Counted from the first letter of the stretch, positions 26,592 through 36,484 are shown. The stretch: 64,000 nt of DNA from Microbacterium nanhaiense (GCF_014646015.1 NZ_BMMQ01000007.1:1-64000); one strand, 5' to 3'. Notes: generated by a model from the sequence alone, not told the origin. Translations and numbers: made by a program.

Positions 26592-28790
26592 GTGTCACGT
26601 GTCCGCACCGTCCTGCGTGTCGTCATCCCGGCGCTGCTCATCGTCGCATGGCTCGCCGGCGCCTCCTTCGGAGGCCCGCTGTTCGGAAAGATCGACGAGG
26701 TCTCCTCCAACGACCAGACGGCGTATCTGCCCTCGTCAGCGGAGGCAACCGAGGTCCAGCAACGCCTCGACGAGTTCCGCGACTCCGACAAGATCCCCGC
26801 GATCGCCGTGTTCACCTCGGCGGACCCGATCGACGAGGAAGCGCAGGGCACGATCGGCGACGCGGTCGCGGCCGTGAGCGACGAGGCCTCCCCCGCCCTC
26901 CTCTCCGAAGACGGGCTCGCGATGCAGGTTTTCATCCCGCTCGATTCGCCCGACGAGGTTCCGGCGCTCGGAGATACCCTGCGCGCCGACGCGCCGGACG
27001 GCGTGACGGTGCAGATCACGGGCCCCGCCGGCTTCTCAGCAGACCTCAAGTCGGGCTTCGCGGGCATCGACGGCCTGCTCCTCGGCGTGGCGCTCGGCGC
27101 CGTCCTCGTGATCCTCGTGCTCGTGTATCGATCGGTGCTCCTCCCCGTCGTCGTCCTCGCGACGAGCCTGTTCGCACTGTGCGTCGCGCTGCTCGTGGTC
27201 TGGTGGCTCGCGAAGTGGGGCGTCCTGCTGCTGAGCGGCCAGACGCAGGGAATCCTCTTCATCCTCGTCATCGGCGCCGCCACCGACTACGCCCTGCTCT
27301 TCGTCTCGCGATTCCGCGAAGCGCTGCGGCACACGGACGATCGAGGCGCCGCGATCCGCACGGCGTGGAAGGGCTCGCTCGAGCCGATCCTCGCGTCCGG
27401 CGGCACGGTCATCGCGGGCCTGCTCTGCCTGCTCCTCAGCGACCTCAAGTCGAACAGCACGCTCGGACCGGTCGCCGCGATCGGCATCGCCTTTGCGATG
27501 CTCGCCGCGCTCACCCTCCTTCCCGCCCTGCTGTACGCATTCGGGCGGGCGGCGTTCTGGCCGCGCCGGCCAGAGCTCGTGCGCGAGCGGCCGCTGGAGA
27601 AAGCCGCGGCGGCGGATCCGAGCTCCGCTGCGGAGCACGCGTTGCGCAGGGACGCGACGTCGGGCGGCCGGATCCCCGCCGCGCGCCCCCTTCCCGCGCC
27701 GCGCGTGTCCGCGGATCCGCAACCCAGCGGACTGTGGGGACGCCTCGGATCCCTCATCTCGCGCCGCCCGCGGGTGATCTGGATCGCGACGACGCTCGTG
27801 CTCCTCGCGGGAGTTGCGGCCGTGCCCCAGCTAAAGGCAGACGGCGTGCCGCAGTCGGACCTCGTGCTCGGCGCCTCAGAGGCGCGAGACGGTCAGGCCG
27901 CGCTCGGCGAGCACTTCCCCGGCGGATCCGGCAGCCCCGCTTCGATCGTCGTGTCCGAGGACGCCTGGCAGGAGGCGGCGGACATCCTGCTCGCATCCGA
28001 CGGCGTCTCCGACGTGTCGATCGCGGCGGCGGATTCACCGAGCGGAACCGCACCCGTGACCGAGGACGGCATCACCGGCTTCGGCGGGCCCGCACCCGAA
28101 CCGACCGTGTCGGGCGGAGACGTGCTGCTGCAGGCAACCCTCGCTGACGCGGCCGACTCCGAGGCCGCCGCCGAAACGGTGCGCGAGCTCCGCGAGTCCT
28201 TGCACCCCACCGGCGCGATCGTCGGCGGCGTCACCGCGACCGCGATCGACACCAACGATGCCTCCATCCACGATCGCAACCTGATCATCCCCGTGGTGCT
28301 CGGCGTGATCCTCGTGATCCTCATGCTGCTGCTGCGCTCGATCCTCGCCCCGATCCTGCTGATCCTCACGACCGTGCTGTCGTTCGGCACCGCGATGGGC
28401 GTGTCCGCGCTCGTCTTCAACCACGTGCTCGGCTTCCCCGGCGCGGACCCGGCGGTGCCGCTCTACGGCTTCGTCTTCCTCGTCGCCCTCGGAATCGACT
28501 ACAACATCTTCCTCATGACGCGCGTACGCGAGGAGTCGCTGGCGCACGGGACCCGGTCCGGCATCCTGCGGGGCCTGTCCGCGACCGGCGGGGTGATCAC
28601 CTCCGCGGGCATCGTGCTCGCGGCGACCTTCGCGGCGCTCGGCGTGATCCCGATCCTGTTCCTCGCGCAGCTGGCCTTCATCGTCGCCTTCGGTGTGCTT
28701 CTCGACACCTTCGTGGTGCGCTCGCTGCTGGTCCCCGCGCTGGCGTACGACATCGGCCGGAAGGTGTGGTGGCCCGCGAAGATGCGGTGA
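26592..28790 (+). CDS. MMPL/RND-type exporter
   Basis: Large membrane transporter, 732 residues, built as two repeats. Each has an extracytoplasmic domain after the first membrane helix and a five-helix bundle. The paired motifs GAATDYALLFVSRFREAL (first half) and ALGIDYNIFLMTRVREES (second half) are the proton-relay segments of MMPL proteins. The family exports lipids, drugs or other hydrophobic compounds. A proline-rich and charged cytoplasmic linker (about residues 325-390) separates the halves. The GTG start has AGGAGG five bases upstream. The adjacent MarR regulator suggests inducible efflux. Confidence 0.91.
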   Translation: MSRVRTVLRVVIPALLIVAWLAGASFGGPLFGKIDEVSSNDQTAYLPSSAEATEVQQRLDEFRDSDKIPAIAVFTSADPIDEEAQGTIGDAVAAVSDEASPALLSEDGLAMQVFIPLDSPDEVPALGDTLRADAPDGVTVQITGPAGFSADLKSGFAGIDGLLLGVALGAVLVILVLVYRSVLLPVVVLATSLFALCVALLVVWWLAKWGVLLLSGQTQGILFILVIGAATDYALLFVSRFREALRHTDDRGAAIRTAWKGSLEPILASGGTVIAGLLCLLLSDLKSNSTLGPVAAIGIAFAMLAALTLLPALLYAFGRAAFWPRRPELVRERPLEKAAAADPSSAAEHALRRDATSGGRIPAARPLPAPRVSADPQPSGLWGRLGSLISRRPRVIWIATTLVLLAGVAAVPQLKADGVPQSDLVLGASEARDGQAALGEHFPGGSGSPASIVVSEDAWQEAADILLASDGVSDVSIAAADSPSGTAPVTEDGITGFGGPAPEPTVSGGDVLLQATLADAADSEAAAETVRELRESLHPTGAIVGGVTATAIDTNDASIHDRNLIIPVVLGVILVILMLLLRSILAPILLILTTVLSFGTAMGVSALVFNHVLGFPGADPAVPLYGFVFLVALGIDYNIFLMTRVREESLAHGTRSGILRGLSATGGVITSAGIVLAATFAALGVIPILFLAQLAFIVAFGVLLDTFVVRSLLVPALAYDIGRKVWWPAKMR

Positions 28791-28842
28791 CGCGCGCGCT
28801 CGCCCGACCGGGGCGCATCCCCTGCGGACGCGCGGCCCGCCA

Positions 28843-28909
28843 TGCGGAGATGACCCGGAAGTGCGGATCGAATCACCCCACGGATCCGCGCTTCCGGGTC
28901 ATCTCCGCA
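28843..28909. repeat. palindromic intergenic element B
   Basis: 27-base arms (28843-28869 and 28883-28909) pair with a single G-U wobble around a 13-base loop. The arm begins TGCGGAGATGACCCGG. It lies between two genes reading in the same direction (MMPL and ldh). The ATGAC core recalls elements A and C, but wider similarity is weak. It may act as a terminator for the MMPL gene. Confidence 0.75.
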
Positions 28910-28960
28910 GTTTCGGATCCTTCCCTCGCGCGTCGCGCCGGGGCATGCCACGATGAAGCC

Positions 28961-29908
28961 ATGGCCGTCATCGAGAACGCGAAGGTAACCGTCGTCGGAG
29001 CGGGAGCGGTCGGATCCGCCACCGCATACGCCCTTCTGATCCGCGGGTCCGCCCGCGAGGTCGTCCTCTACGACATCGACGCGGCGCGGGCGGAGGCCGA
29101 GGCCCTCGATCTCGCCCACGGCGCCATGTTCACCGGCGCGAGCGAGGTCGTGGGCACGAGCGACGTCGGCCGCACGGCGGGATCGCACGTCATCGTCGTC
29201 ACCGCCGGTGCCGCGCAGCGCCCCGGCCAGACGCGCCTCGAGCTTGTCGAGACGAACGCCCGCATCATGGCCTCCCTCATCCCGAACCTCCTCGAGGCGT
29301 CGCCGCGCGCGATCCTGATCATCGTGACCAATCCCTGCGACGTGCTCGCCACCCTCGCCGTCGAGCAGACGGGCGCGGATCCGGCGCGCGTTTTCGCGTC
29401 GGGTTGCGTGCTCGATACCTCGCGCCTGCGGCTCGCGCTCGCGCACCGCGCGGGCGTGGATCCGCGCTCGGTGCACGCGCACATCATCGGCGAGCACGGA
29501 GACTCCGAGTTCCCGCTCTGGTCGAGCGCGCGCATCGGGCCGCTCCCCGTCGCCGAATGGGATGCCTCGTTCACCCCGGCCGAGCTCGACGCCATCGCGA
29601 CCGAGGTGCGCACGGCCGCCTACAAGATCATCGAGGGCAAGGGCGCGACGAACTACGCCATCGGCCTGTCGTCGACCCGCATCGTCGAGGCGGTTCTGCG
29701 CGATGAGCGCGCGATCCTGCCCGTCTCGACGGTGCTCTCCGGCACGCTCGGCGTCGACGGCATCGCGCTGTCGCTCCCGTCGATCGTCGGATCAGACGGC
29801 GCCGTGCCGCTCGACCGGATCCAGCTCTCGGACAGCGAGCAGGAGCTGCTCGCCCGCTCGGCGGCGACGCTCGCGGAGACAGCGGCCTCGGTGCGCGCAC
29901 TGCTGTAG
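28961..29908 (+). CDS. ldh: L-lactate dehydrogenase
   Basis: NAD-dependent L-lactate dehydrogenase, 315 residues, interconverting pyruvate and lactate. The Rossmann motif is VGAGAVGSATAYALL (residues 10-25). The substrate-loop arginine is in AAQRPGQTRLELVETN, NAD contact is VTNPCDVLA, and the catalytic histidine is in IIGEHGDSEFPLWSSA. LDH rather than malate dehydrogenase is favoured by AQRPGQTRLEL. The ATG at 28961 follows palindromic element B; no strong Shine-Dalgarno is seen. Confidence 0.94.
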   Translation: MAVIENAKVTVVGAGAVGSATAYALLIRGSAREVVLYDIDAARAEAEALDLAHGAMFTGASEVVGTSDVGRTAGSHVIVVTAGAAQRPGQTRLELVETNARIMASLIPNLLEASPRAILIIVTNPCDVLATLAVEQTGADPARVFASGCVLDTSRLRLALAHRAGVDPRSVHAHIIGEHGDSEFPLWSSARIGPLPVAEWDASFTPAELDAIATEVRTAAYKIIEGKGATNYAIGLSSTRIVEAVLRDERAILPVSTVLSGTLGVDGIALSLPSIVGSDGAVPLDRIQLSDSEQELLARSAATLAETAASVRALL

Positions 29909-29946
29909 CGCCTTCGTTTGTCAGACGACCTCTCTAGGGTCGTTGC

Positions 29947-32900
29947 ATGACCTCCATTCGGCTCACCGAGGCGCTCGTCGACTCCCTCTTCACGGAGGAG
30001 GATGCGGGTGACGGCCGGGCGATCCTGTCGAGCCTGCCCGTGCGGGTCCTTCGGGCGGAGACGGGTCGCGAGTTCTCGGCGGCCCTCGTGAGCGTCGGCT
30101 CGTTGAACATCGAGATCGAGATGGACGACGCGGGCCGGGTGAACACCTGGTGCACGCACGATTCGCGCGCCCTGTGCGCCCACGCCGCCGCGGCGCTCTA
30201 TGCCCTCGCCGAGTCCGAGCGACCGTCCGGTGTCGGCGGCGTCGGCCGCGCGCCCCGGGCCGCACGCCAGGACGAGCCCTGGGAGCGCGCGCTCCGCGGG
30301 CTCCTCACGCCGCGCACCGACCTCGACGACGCGGATCCGCCGGGCGCGCTCGCGCTCCTCTTCGCGGTGCGCCCGCCGGGGCCGGGCGACCCCGCGGGCG
30401 CGGGCGTCGCGATCCGCCCGGCCGTCCGCGGTTCCCGCGGATCCGCGGGCAGCTGGGTGCGCAGCGGCATCGGCTGGCGCGAGATCGCCGCCTCGCAGAA
30501 CCCGGATCCGCGCTGGCGCGCGCTCGCGGACGTCGTCGGGCTCCACGAGGGGCGGCACAACTTCGCGGCGTCCGGCGAGCGGATCCGCGCCCGGAACGGC
30601 AGCTTCGATCCGGGCTGGGGCCTCCGCGACTGGATCCGCCTGGATGCGACGCCCTCGCCCGGGTTGTGGGACGCGCTGCTCGCGGCGCACGACGCGGGCG
30701 TCGAGTTCGTGGCCGACGATGCACGACAGACCGACGTCGGGGTCGAGCAGGCCGTCCGCGAGGCGATCGTCGACCTCCGGTACGTCGGAGAGAGGTTGTG
30801 GGTCGAGGCGGGGCTGAGCGATCTCGGCGCCGACGCCGCCCTGCTGCCGATCGGGGCGCCGACGACCGCCATGGCCGTCCTCGCGGGCGATCGGATCGAC
30901 ACGATCCTCCCCCTCGCGCGCCCGGCGACGAGCGAGTGGGACGCGCTGTTCGTGAAGGGGCATCTGTCGATCCCGGCGACGCGCATCGCCGATTTCGCGA
31001 ACGACTACCTGCCGGGCCTGCGCGAGATCGCGCCGCTCGCGTCGAGCGACGGCAGCTTCGCCGTCCCGGCCGCACCGCGCCCCGAGCTCGTGCTCGTCCT
31101 CTCGAACGCCGGCCCCGTCGCCCGCCTGTACTGGGAATGGGAGTACCCGCACGGCGCGCGCCGCGACCGCGCCGCCGAGCGATCGCTGATCCAGGACGTC
31201 GAGCGCGCCGCCGGCCGCTGGGCCGCCCTGCTGCGCCGCCGACGCAGCGACCCCATCTTCCCCGCGATCGACCTCGACGGCGACCAGACGGTCGAGTTCC
31301 TCGCCCACGTGTTGCCGGGGCTGCGAGACGTCGAGGGGCTGCGCATCGAGGCGCACGACGAGGTTCCGGCCCTCGAGTTCGCGACCGAGGCGCCCGAGAT
31401 CCGCTTCGGTGTGAGCCCCTCGGGCGAGGACTGGTTCGAGCTCGACATCGTCGTGACGATCCAGGGCGAGCCGGTCTCCTCCAGCGAGCTCATCCGCGCC
31501 CTCTCCCGCGGCCAGACCTACTTCCGGCTGCTGAGCGGCACGGTGTTTCCGCTCACCGACGAGCGCTTCGCGCGGCTCCGAGACGTCCTCACGGAGGCGA
31601 AGGCTCTCCGCGACGAGCCCTCGGGGAACCCGTCGATCCCGCGCACCCAGTTCGACCTCTGGTACGAGCTCGCCGAGATCGGCATCCTCGACGCGCAGCA
31701 CGCCGCGTGGCTCGACTCGATGCGCGCGCTCGGCGACGACGCGGCCGGCCTCGTCGCCCCGCCCGCCACCTTCCGCGCAACACTGCGCGACTACCAGCAC
31801 GCCGGATACAGCTGGCTCGACTTCCTGCGCCGCAACCGGCTCGGTGGCATCCTCGCCGACGACATGGGCCTCGGCAAGACCGTGCAGATCCTGGCGGCGC
31901 TCGACCGGGCGAGGATCGACGAGCCCGATGCCCGTTTCCTCGTCGTCACCCCCACGAGCGTCGTCGGTCATTGGCTTTCCGAGGCGGCGCGCTTCGCCCC
32001 GGAGCTCGCGACCGTCGGGCTCACGACGACGAGCGCGAAGCGCGGCTCGAGCGTCGCCGAGGCCGCCGCGGGCGCGCGGCTCATCGTCACGAGCTACGCG
32101 ATTTTGCGGCTCGACGCCGAGCAGTTCCGCGCCCTCGGCGTGCGCGTTCTCGTTCTCGACGAGGCGCAGAACGTCAAGAACTCCGCCTCGAAGGGCTACG
32201 CCGCCGCGAAGCTCATCGGATCCCCGACGGTGTTCGCCGTCAGCGGCACCCCGCTCGAGAACAACCTCATGGAGCTGTACGCGCTCGCCTCGCTCGTCGC
32301 CCCCGGCCTGCTCGGCACGCGCGAGTCCTTCCGCGAGCAGTTCGCGAAGGCGATCAGCAAGGACTCGAACGCGCACCGGCTCGCGCTGTTGCGGAAGCGG
32401 ATCCGCCCGTTCCTCCTGCGGCGCACGAAGGAGGAGGTCGCACCCGAGCTCCCGCCCAAGACCGTGCAGGTGCTCGAGATCCCCCTGCACCCCACCCACC
32501 TGCGCGCCTACGAACGGCGCTTCCGTCGCGAACAGCAGAAGCTGCTCGGCCTGCTCGACGACGTGAAGAAGAACCAGATCCAGATCCTCGCCTCGCTCAC
32601 AAGGCTGCGCCGCGAGGCGCTGGATCCCGCGTTCGGCGACGCCGCCGAGGTACCAGGCGTGAGCTCCGCGAAGCTCGTGGCGCTCGCCGATCTCCTCGAC
32701 GAGATCACGGCCGACGGCCACCGCGCCCTCGTGTTCAGCCAGTTCACCGACTTCCTCGGCCGCGCCGCCGAGGTCGCGGAGAAGAAGGGGCTGCGCTTCT
32801 CCTACCTCGACGGTTCCACGACCGCCGCCCAGCGCTCGCGCATGGTCGAGCGCTTCACGAACGGCGAGGATCCGGCCTTCTTCATCTCGCTGAAGGCCGG

Positions 32901-33168
32901 CGGCACGGGGCTCAACCTCACGGCCGCCGACTATGTGATCCTGCTCGACCCGTGGTGGAACCCCGCCGCCGAGGAACAGGCAATCGACCGCGCCCACCGC
33001 ATCGGGCAGGACAAGCCGGTCATGGTCTACCGGCTCATCTCGGCCGGCACGATCGAGCAGAAGGTCCGCGAGCTGCAGGAGAAGAAGCGCCGGCTCTTCG
33101 ACGACGTCCTGGGCGGCGACGTCACCTCGCTCCTGACGAGCGACGATTACCGGGCCCTCGTCGACTGA
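29947..33168 (+). CDS. SNF2-family helicase with N-terminal zinc-finger-like domain
   Basis: SWI2/SNF2 ATPase, 1073 residues. The N-terminal 90 residues look like a SWIM domain, but the CxC...CxH ligand set is changed to CxH (69-71) and CxH (77-79). A middle region of about 450 residues is followed by the helicase core: ADDMGLGKT (about 637-645), DEAQ (about 737), FAVSGTPLENN, and the C-lobe SQFTDFLGRAAE, LKAGGTGLNLTAADYVILLDPWWNPAAEEQAIDRAHRIGQ. Such proteins are common in actinobacteria; their role in DNA or protein remodelling is unclear. TAGGGT (29935-29940) ends six bases before the ATG, suggesting a leaderless mRNA. Confidence 0.92.
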   Translation: MTSIRLTEALVDSLFTEEDAGDGRAILSSLPVRVLRAETGREFSAALVSVGSLNIEIEMDDAGRVNTWCTHDSRALCAHAAAALYALAESERPSGVGGVGRAPRAARQDEPWERALRGLLTPRTDLDDADPPGALALLFAVRPPGPGDPAGAGVAIRPAVRGSRGSAGSWVRSGIGWREIAASQNPDPRWRALADVVGLHEGRHNFAASGERIRARNGSFDPGWGLRDWIRLDATPSPGLWDALLAAHDAGVEFVADDARQTDVGVEQAVREAIVDLRYVGERLWVEAGLSDLGADAALLPIGAPTTAMAVLAGDRIDTILPLARPATSEWDALFVKGHLSIPATRIADFANDYLPGLREIAPLASSDGSFAVPAAPRPELVLVLSNAGPVARLYWEWEYPHGARRDRAAERSLIQDVERAAGRWAALLRRRRSDPIFPAIDLDGDQTVEFLAHVLPGLRDVEGLRIEAHDEVPALEFATEAPEIRFGVSPSGEDWFELDIVVTIQGEPVSSSELIRALSRGQTYFRLLSGTVFPLTDERFARLRDVLTEAKALRDEPSGNPSIPRTQFDLWYELAEIGILDAQHAAWLDSMRALGDDAAGLVAPPATFRATLRDYQHAGYSWLDFLRRNRLGGILADDMGLGKTVQILAALDRARIDEPDARFLVVTPTSVVGHWLSEAARFAPELATVGLTTTSAKRGSSVAEAAAGARLIVTSYAILRLDAEQFRALGVRVLVLDEAQNVKNSASKGYAAAKLIGSPTVFAVSGTPLENNLMELYALASLVAPGLLGTRESFREQFAKAISKDSNAHRLALLRKRIRPFLLRRTKEEVAPELPPKTVQVLEIPLHPTHLRAYERRFRREQQKLLGLLDDVKKNQIQILASLTRLRREALDPAFGDAAEVPGVSSAKLVALADLLDEITADGHRALVFSQFTDFLGRAAEVAEKKGLRFSYLDGSTTAAQRSRMVERFTNGEDPAFFISLKAGGTGLNLTAADYVILLDPWWNPAAEEQAIDRAHRIGQDKPVMVYRLISAGTIEQKVRELQEKKRRLFDDVLGGDVTSLLTSDDYRALVD

Positions 33169-33206
33169 TATCTCCGTCACGGTCCGGTCACCTCTCACCG
33201 CAATCG

Positions 33207-33235
33207 TTGACGGTCGCAACAATGTCGGCTAGACA
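33207..33235 (+). promoter_or_regulatory. promoter of second sugar-import operon
   Basis: TTGACG (33207-33212) and TAGACA (33230-33235) are spaced by 17 bases, an excellent sigma-70-type promoter. It predicts a leader of roughly 98 bases to the ATG at 33340. Nothing else is evident in that leader apart from AC/GG-rich repeats (ACGACGAACGACGG) that might be an operator. Confidence 0.7.
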
Positions 33236-33339
33236 GAAAGCGCCTCTCAATGCTGAGCGGCGCCCTGCGGCGATGCATTTCGCCACGGTTCAACGACGAA
33301 CGACGGTCGGAAGGACCCGGCCGGTGGGAAGGAAGCAGC

Positions 33340-34650
33340 ATGTCTTCGAATACTTTCAGCTCGGGGTTCTCCCGGCGTGGGTTCCTCTCGCTCGCGGGCG
33401 GCGTCGCCGCGGCGGCGGTGCTGGTCGCGTGCTCGTCCGACGGGGGTTCGGGCGGCGGGAGCGGCGGCGGAAATACGCTCAAGTTCTGGAACATGCCGTG
33501 GGGCACGCCCGAGTTCACGAGCCTCGATAAGCAGATCGCCGAGGCCTGGAAGCCCACCTCGGGCGATTGGAAGGTCGAGAAGCAGGAGATCCAGTGGGCG
33601 AACTTCACCCAGACGTTCTCCTCCGCCGTGGCCAGCGGTACGGGCCCCGCGATCTCGTCCGGCGGCGGCACGCAGGCCTTCCTCTTCGAGTCGCAGGGCA
33701 AGATCGCCTACGCCGATGCCCTCATCGAGAAGTGGAAGTCGAACGGCCTCTACGACGACTTCCTCCCCGGCCTCTTCGACGCGATGAAGGTCGAGGGCGG
33801 CTACGCGGCCATCCCCTACAACCTCGACATGCGCGTGCTGTGGATGAACAAGGCCCTGCTCGAGAAGGCCGGGGCCGACGTGCCAACCGACTGGGACAGC
33901 TACCTCGCCACGTCCGAGAAGCTCAAGAAGATCGGCGCCTACTCCTTCGGCGTCGGCGCGGGCGCGGGTTCCTTCACGGGCAGCCACATCCTCACGAGCT
34001 TCATGTTCAACAACGGCGGCGGTATCTTCAACGAGAACCAGGAGCCCGACCTCCTCACGGATCGGAACATCGAGGCGATGGAATTCGTTCTCGAGATGGT
34101 CGAGAAGGGCTACGTCGACCCGGGCACCGTCAGCTACACCGCCGACAACGTGGACGACCAGTGGCGCGCGAGGACCTTCGGGATGGGCTGGAGCACCTCC
34201 GGTCAGGCGGCCAACGTCGGCGGCGACGTGCAGGCCGAGATGGAGGTCATCAGCCCCCTCACGGGCCCGCACGGTGACAAGGGTGCGATCTACTTCCCGA
34301 ACAACATCATGATGTACACGGACTCGCCCGATCAGGCCGCGACGGAAGACTTCGCGACGTACTACTACCAGAACATGGCGCCGCTGTGGAAGCAGCACAC
34401 CGGCATCGGTCTGCCACCGCTGAAGTCGATCGCCGAGACGCCCGAGTTCCGCGAAGACCCGAACGCCGTCAAGATCATCGACGAGTGGCAGCCCATCGCT
34501 CAGACGTGGGGCGGCAAGTCGCTGTTCCTCGACGTCACCAAGGTCGACGGCACGCCGGCCATGAACAACTTCACACAGTCGATCTACTCCGGTGCCACCG
34601 ATGCGAAGACGGCGCTCGAGAGCCTGCAGTCCGCGCTCGAGGCGGCATAA
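33340..34650 (+). CDS. sugar-binding lipoprotein, Tat-type signal
   Basis: Extracellular solute-binding protein family 1, 436 residues. The N-terminus SRRGFLSLAGGVAAAAVLVAC combines a twin-arginine motif with a lipobox (LVAC), so export is probably by Tat and the mature protein is lipidated. A Gly/Ser linker follows the lipid cysteine. The ligand domain has GYAAIPYNLDMRVLWMNKALLEKAG and NTDFGM-like segments typical of CUT1 receptors. GGAAGGAAG precedes the ATG. It heads an operon with two permeases and a GMC oxidoreductase. The substrate is unknown; sugar or a polyol is likely. Confidence 0.9.
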   Translation: MSSNTFSSGFSRRGFLSLAGGVAAAAVLVACSSDGGSGGGSGGGNTLKFWNMPWGTPEFTSLDKQIAEAWKPTSGDWKVEKQEIQWANFTQTFSSAVASGTGPAISSGGGTQAFLFESQGKIAYADALIEKWKSNGLYDDFLPGLFDAMKVEGGYAAIPYNLDMRVLWMNKALLEKAGADVPTDWDSYLATSEKLKKIGAYSFGVGAGAGSFTGSHILTSFMFNNGGGIFNENQEPDLLTDRNIEAMEFVLEMVEKGYVDPGTVSYTADNVDDQWRARTFGMGWSTSGQAANVGGDVQAEMEVISPLTGPHGDKGAIYFPNNIMMYTDSPDQAATEDFATYYYQNMAPLWKQHTGIGLPPLKSIAETPEFREDPNAVKIIDEWQPIAQTWGGKSLFLDVTKVDGTPAMNNFTQSIYSGATDAKTALESLQSALEAA

Positions 34651-34658
34651 GGCACACG

Positions 34659-35621
34659 ATGACTTCCACTCCCGTTTCGGAGTCGATCAGCCGCGCCCGG
34701 CGCGGCGTCGGCGTCGGCGGTTCCGGGCGTCCGGCCCGGGACGCGCGACGCGGCATCGCGCCGGGCCGCGCCCGCACGCTCACGCTGCTGGTCCTCCCCT
34801 CCATCGTTCTCGTCCTCCTCCTCAACGCCTATCCGGTCATCTACGCGGGCGTGCAGTCGATGCGCAACGGCGACCTGATCGCCGCCGGCGACTTCATTGG
34901 CTTCGACAACTACGTCCAGGTGTTGTCGGATCCGGGCTTCTGGAAATCCGCGCGCTTCACGGTGATCTTCTCGCTCGTGGGCGTCTTCGGCAGCTGGGCC
35001 GTGGGCCTCGGCATCGCCCTGCTGCTGCGCGGCAAGGTGCCGGGCGGCGGCATCATGAAGGTGCTGCTCCTCCTGCCGTGGGTCGTCCCGACGGTCGTGT
35101 CGGCGACCTCGTGGAACTGGCTCGTCGCGACCCCGCAGAGTCCGCTCCCCGTGATCGCGAAGGCGCTCGGCTTCGAGCAGGTCCTGTTCCTCGCCAACCC
35201 GCTATCGGCGCAGATCATTGTCTGCATCTTCAAGGTGTGGATCAGCTTCCCGTTCATGATGATGATGATGAGCGCCGCCCTGGCATCCGTCGACACCAAC
35301 GTGTACGAGGCGGCGCGCGTGGACGGCGCGTCGAGGTGGCAGCAGTTCCGCCACATGACGTTGCCGCTCACGGCCCGCTCGACCTACATCAGCTGGATCC
35401 TCATGACGATCTTCTGCGTCAACGACTTCCCGACGATCTTCCTGCTCACGCAGGGCGGCCCGGTCGGCGCGACCCAGTCGCTCGTCGTGAAGGCATACCA
35501 GACGGTGTTCCTCGAGTACCGCACCGGTCCCGGTGTCGCGATCGCGTTCCTCATGACGCTCGTGCTCGTGATCATCTCGGTGGTGCTGTTCAAGCGCGTG
35601 CAGAAGGCGGCGATCGAATGA
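34659..35621 (+). CDS. sugar ABC transporter permease (MalF-type)
   Basis: CUT1 permease, 320 residues, with a charged N-terminal extension rich in Arg and Gly, six or so membrane segments and the EAA loop NVYEAARVDGASRWQQFRHMTLPL. It begins 8 bases after the binding-protein stop and overlaps the next gene as ATGA. An open frame extending upstream of the ATG belongs to a shadow phase of the preceding gene. Confidence 0.91.
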   Translation: MTSTPVSESISRARRGVGVGGSGRPARDARRGIAPGRARTLTLLVLPSIVLVLLLNAYPVIYAGVQSMRNGDLIAAGDFIGFDNYVQVLSDPGFWKSARFTVIFSLVGVFGSWAVGLGIALLLRGKVPGGGIMKVLLLLPWVVPTVVSATSWNWLVATPQSPLPVIAKALGFEQVLFLANPLSAQIIVCIFKVWISFPFMMMMMSAALASVDTNVYEAARVDGASRWQQFRHMTLPLTARSTYISWILMTIFCVNDFPTIFLLTQGGPVGATQSLVVKAYQTVFLEYRTGPGVAIAFLMTLVLVIISVVLFKRVQKAAIE

Positions 35622-36484
35622 CTGCAACACAGACCCTCACGGTTCCCGCGTCGAGGCGGCGCAGAAGCGGCACGAGCGATGAGATGCGCGGACGCTGGTG
35701 GAAGTTCACCGGCCTGCTGCTCATCACGCTCATCGTCATCGTGCCGATCGCGGCCGTCGTGTACCTGTCGCTCCAACCAGGACTCGGCAGCCAGGCGTCG
35801 ACCGTCACCCTCGAGAACTACGCGAACATCTTCTCGCAGACGAACGTGCTCCCGTGGCTCCGCAACAGCCTCACCGTCACACTGTCGACCGTCGTCGTGG
35901 CCGTCGCGGTCGCGGCGCCCGCGGGCTATGTGCTCTCCCGCGGCCGCGGCAAGCTCGTCTCGGGTTACTCGCTGCTACTGTTCGTCATCCAGTCGCTGCC
36001 GGTCGTCACGGCGGTCATCCCGCTGTTCATCCTCTTCGCGAAGATGAACCTCGTCGACAACCTGGTGGGCCTCACGATCATCTACGTCGGCTCGACGATG
36101 TCGGTCGCGATCTGGATGATGGCGGCCTACTACGACTCGATCCCGATCGCGCTCGAGGAGGCGGCATGGATCGATGGGGCGAGCCTCTTCGGCGGATTCC
36201 TGCGGATCGTCCTGCGCAACTCGCTCCCCGGCATCCTCTCGACGGCGATCTTCTCGTTCCTGCTCGCCTGGAACGACTATCTCGTCGTGCTCGTGTTCAT
36301 CCGTTCGGATTCGAGCTTCACCCTCTCGGTCGGTCTCCAGACGTTCTTCCAGCAGAACGCGACCAACTGGGGCCTCGTCATGGCGGTCGCCGTCATCGCG
36401 ATGCTGCCGCCGGTGCTGCTCTTCGCCTTCCTGAACAAGTACTTCAGCGTCGGCGGCATCGGCGGGTCCCTTGCGGGCCGCTGA
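35618..36484 (+). CDS. sugar ABC transporter permease (MalG-type)
   Basis: Second permease, 288 residues, MalG-like, with the EAA loop ALEEAAWIDGASLFGGFLRIVLRNSLPG and a C-terminal NKYFSVGGIGGSLAGR. It forms the channel with the permease encoded just upstream. No ATPase follows; instead the GMC oxidoreductase gene starts within its last codons. Confidence 0.91.
   Translation: MTATQTLTVPASRRRRSGTSDEMRGRWWKFTGLLLITLIVIVPIAAVVYLSLQPGLGSQASTVTLENYANIFSQTNVLPWLRNSLTVTLSTVVVAVAVAAPAGYVLSRGRGKLVSGYSLLLFVIQSLPVVTAVIPLFILFAKMNLVDNLVGLTIIYVGSTMSVAIWMMAAYYDSIPIALEEAAWIDGASLFGGFLRIVLRNSLPGILSTAIFSFLLAWNDYLVVLVFIRSDSSFTLSVGLQTFFQQNATNWGLVMAVAVIAMLPPVLLFAFLNKYFSVGGIGGSLAGR

Noticed and set aside
29653..33222. 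Long minus-strand open frame of nearly 1190 codons opposite the SNF2 gene
   Set aside because: It is the antisense shadow of a real helicase with all motifs; its composition is Arg/Gly/Glu-rich with no domain, as expected from high GC.
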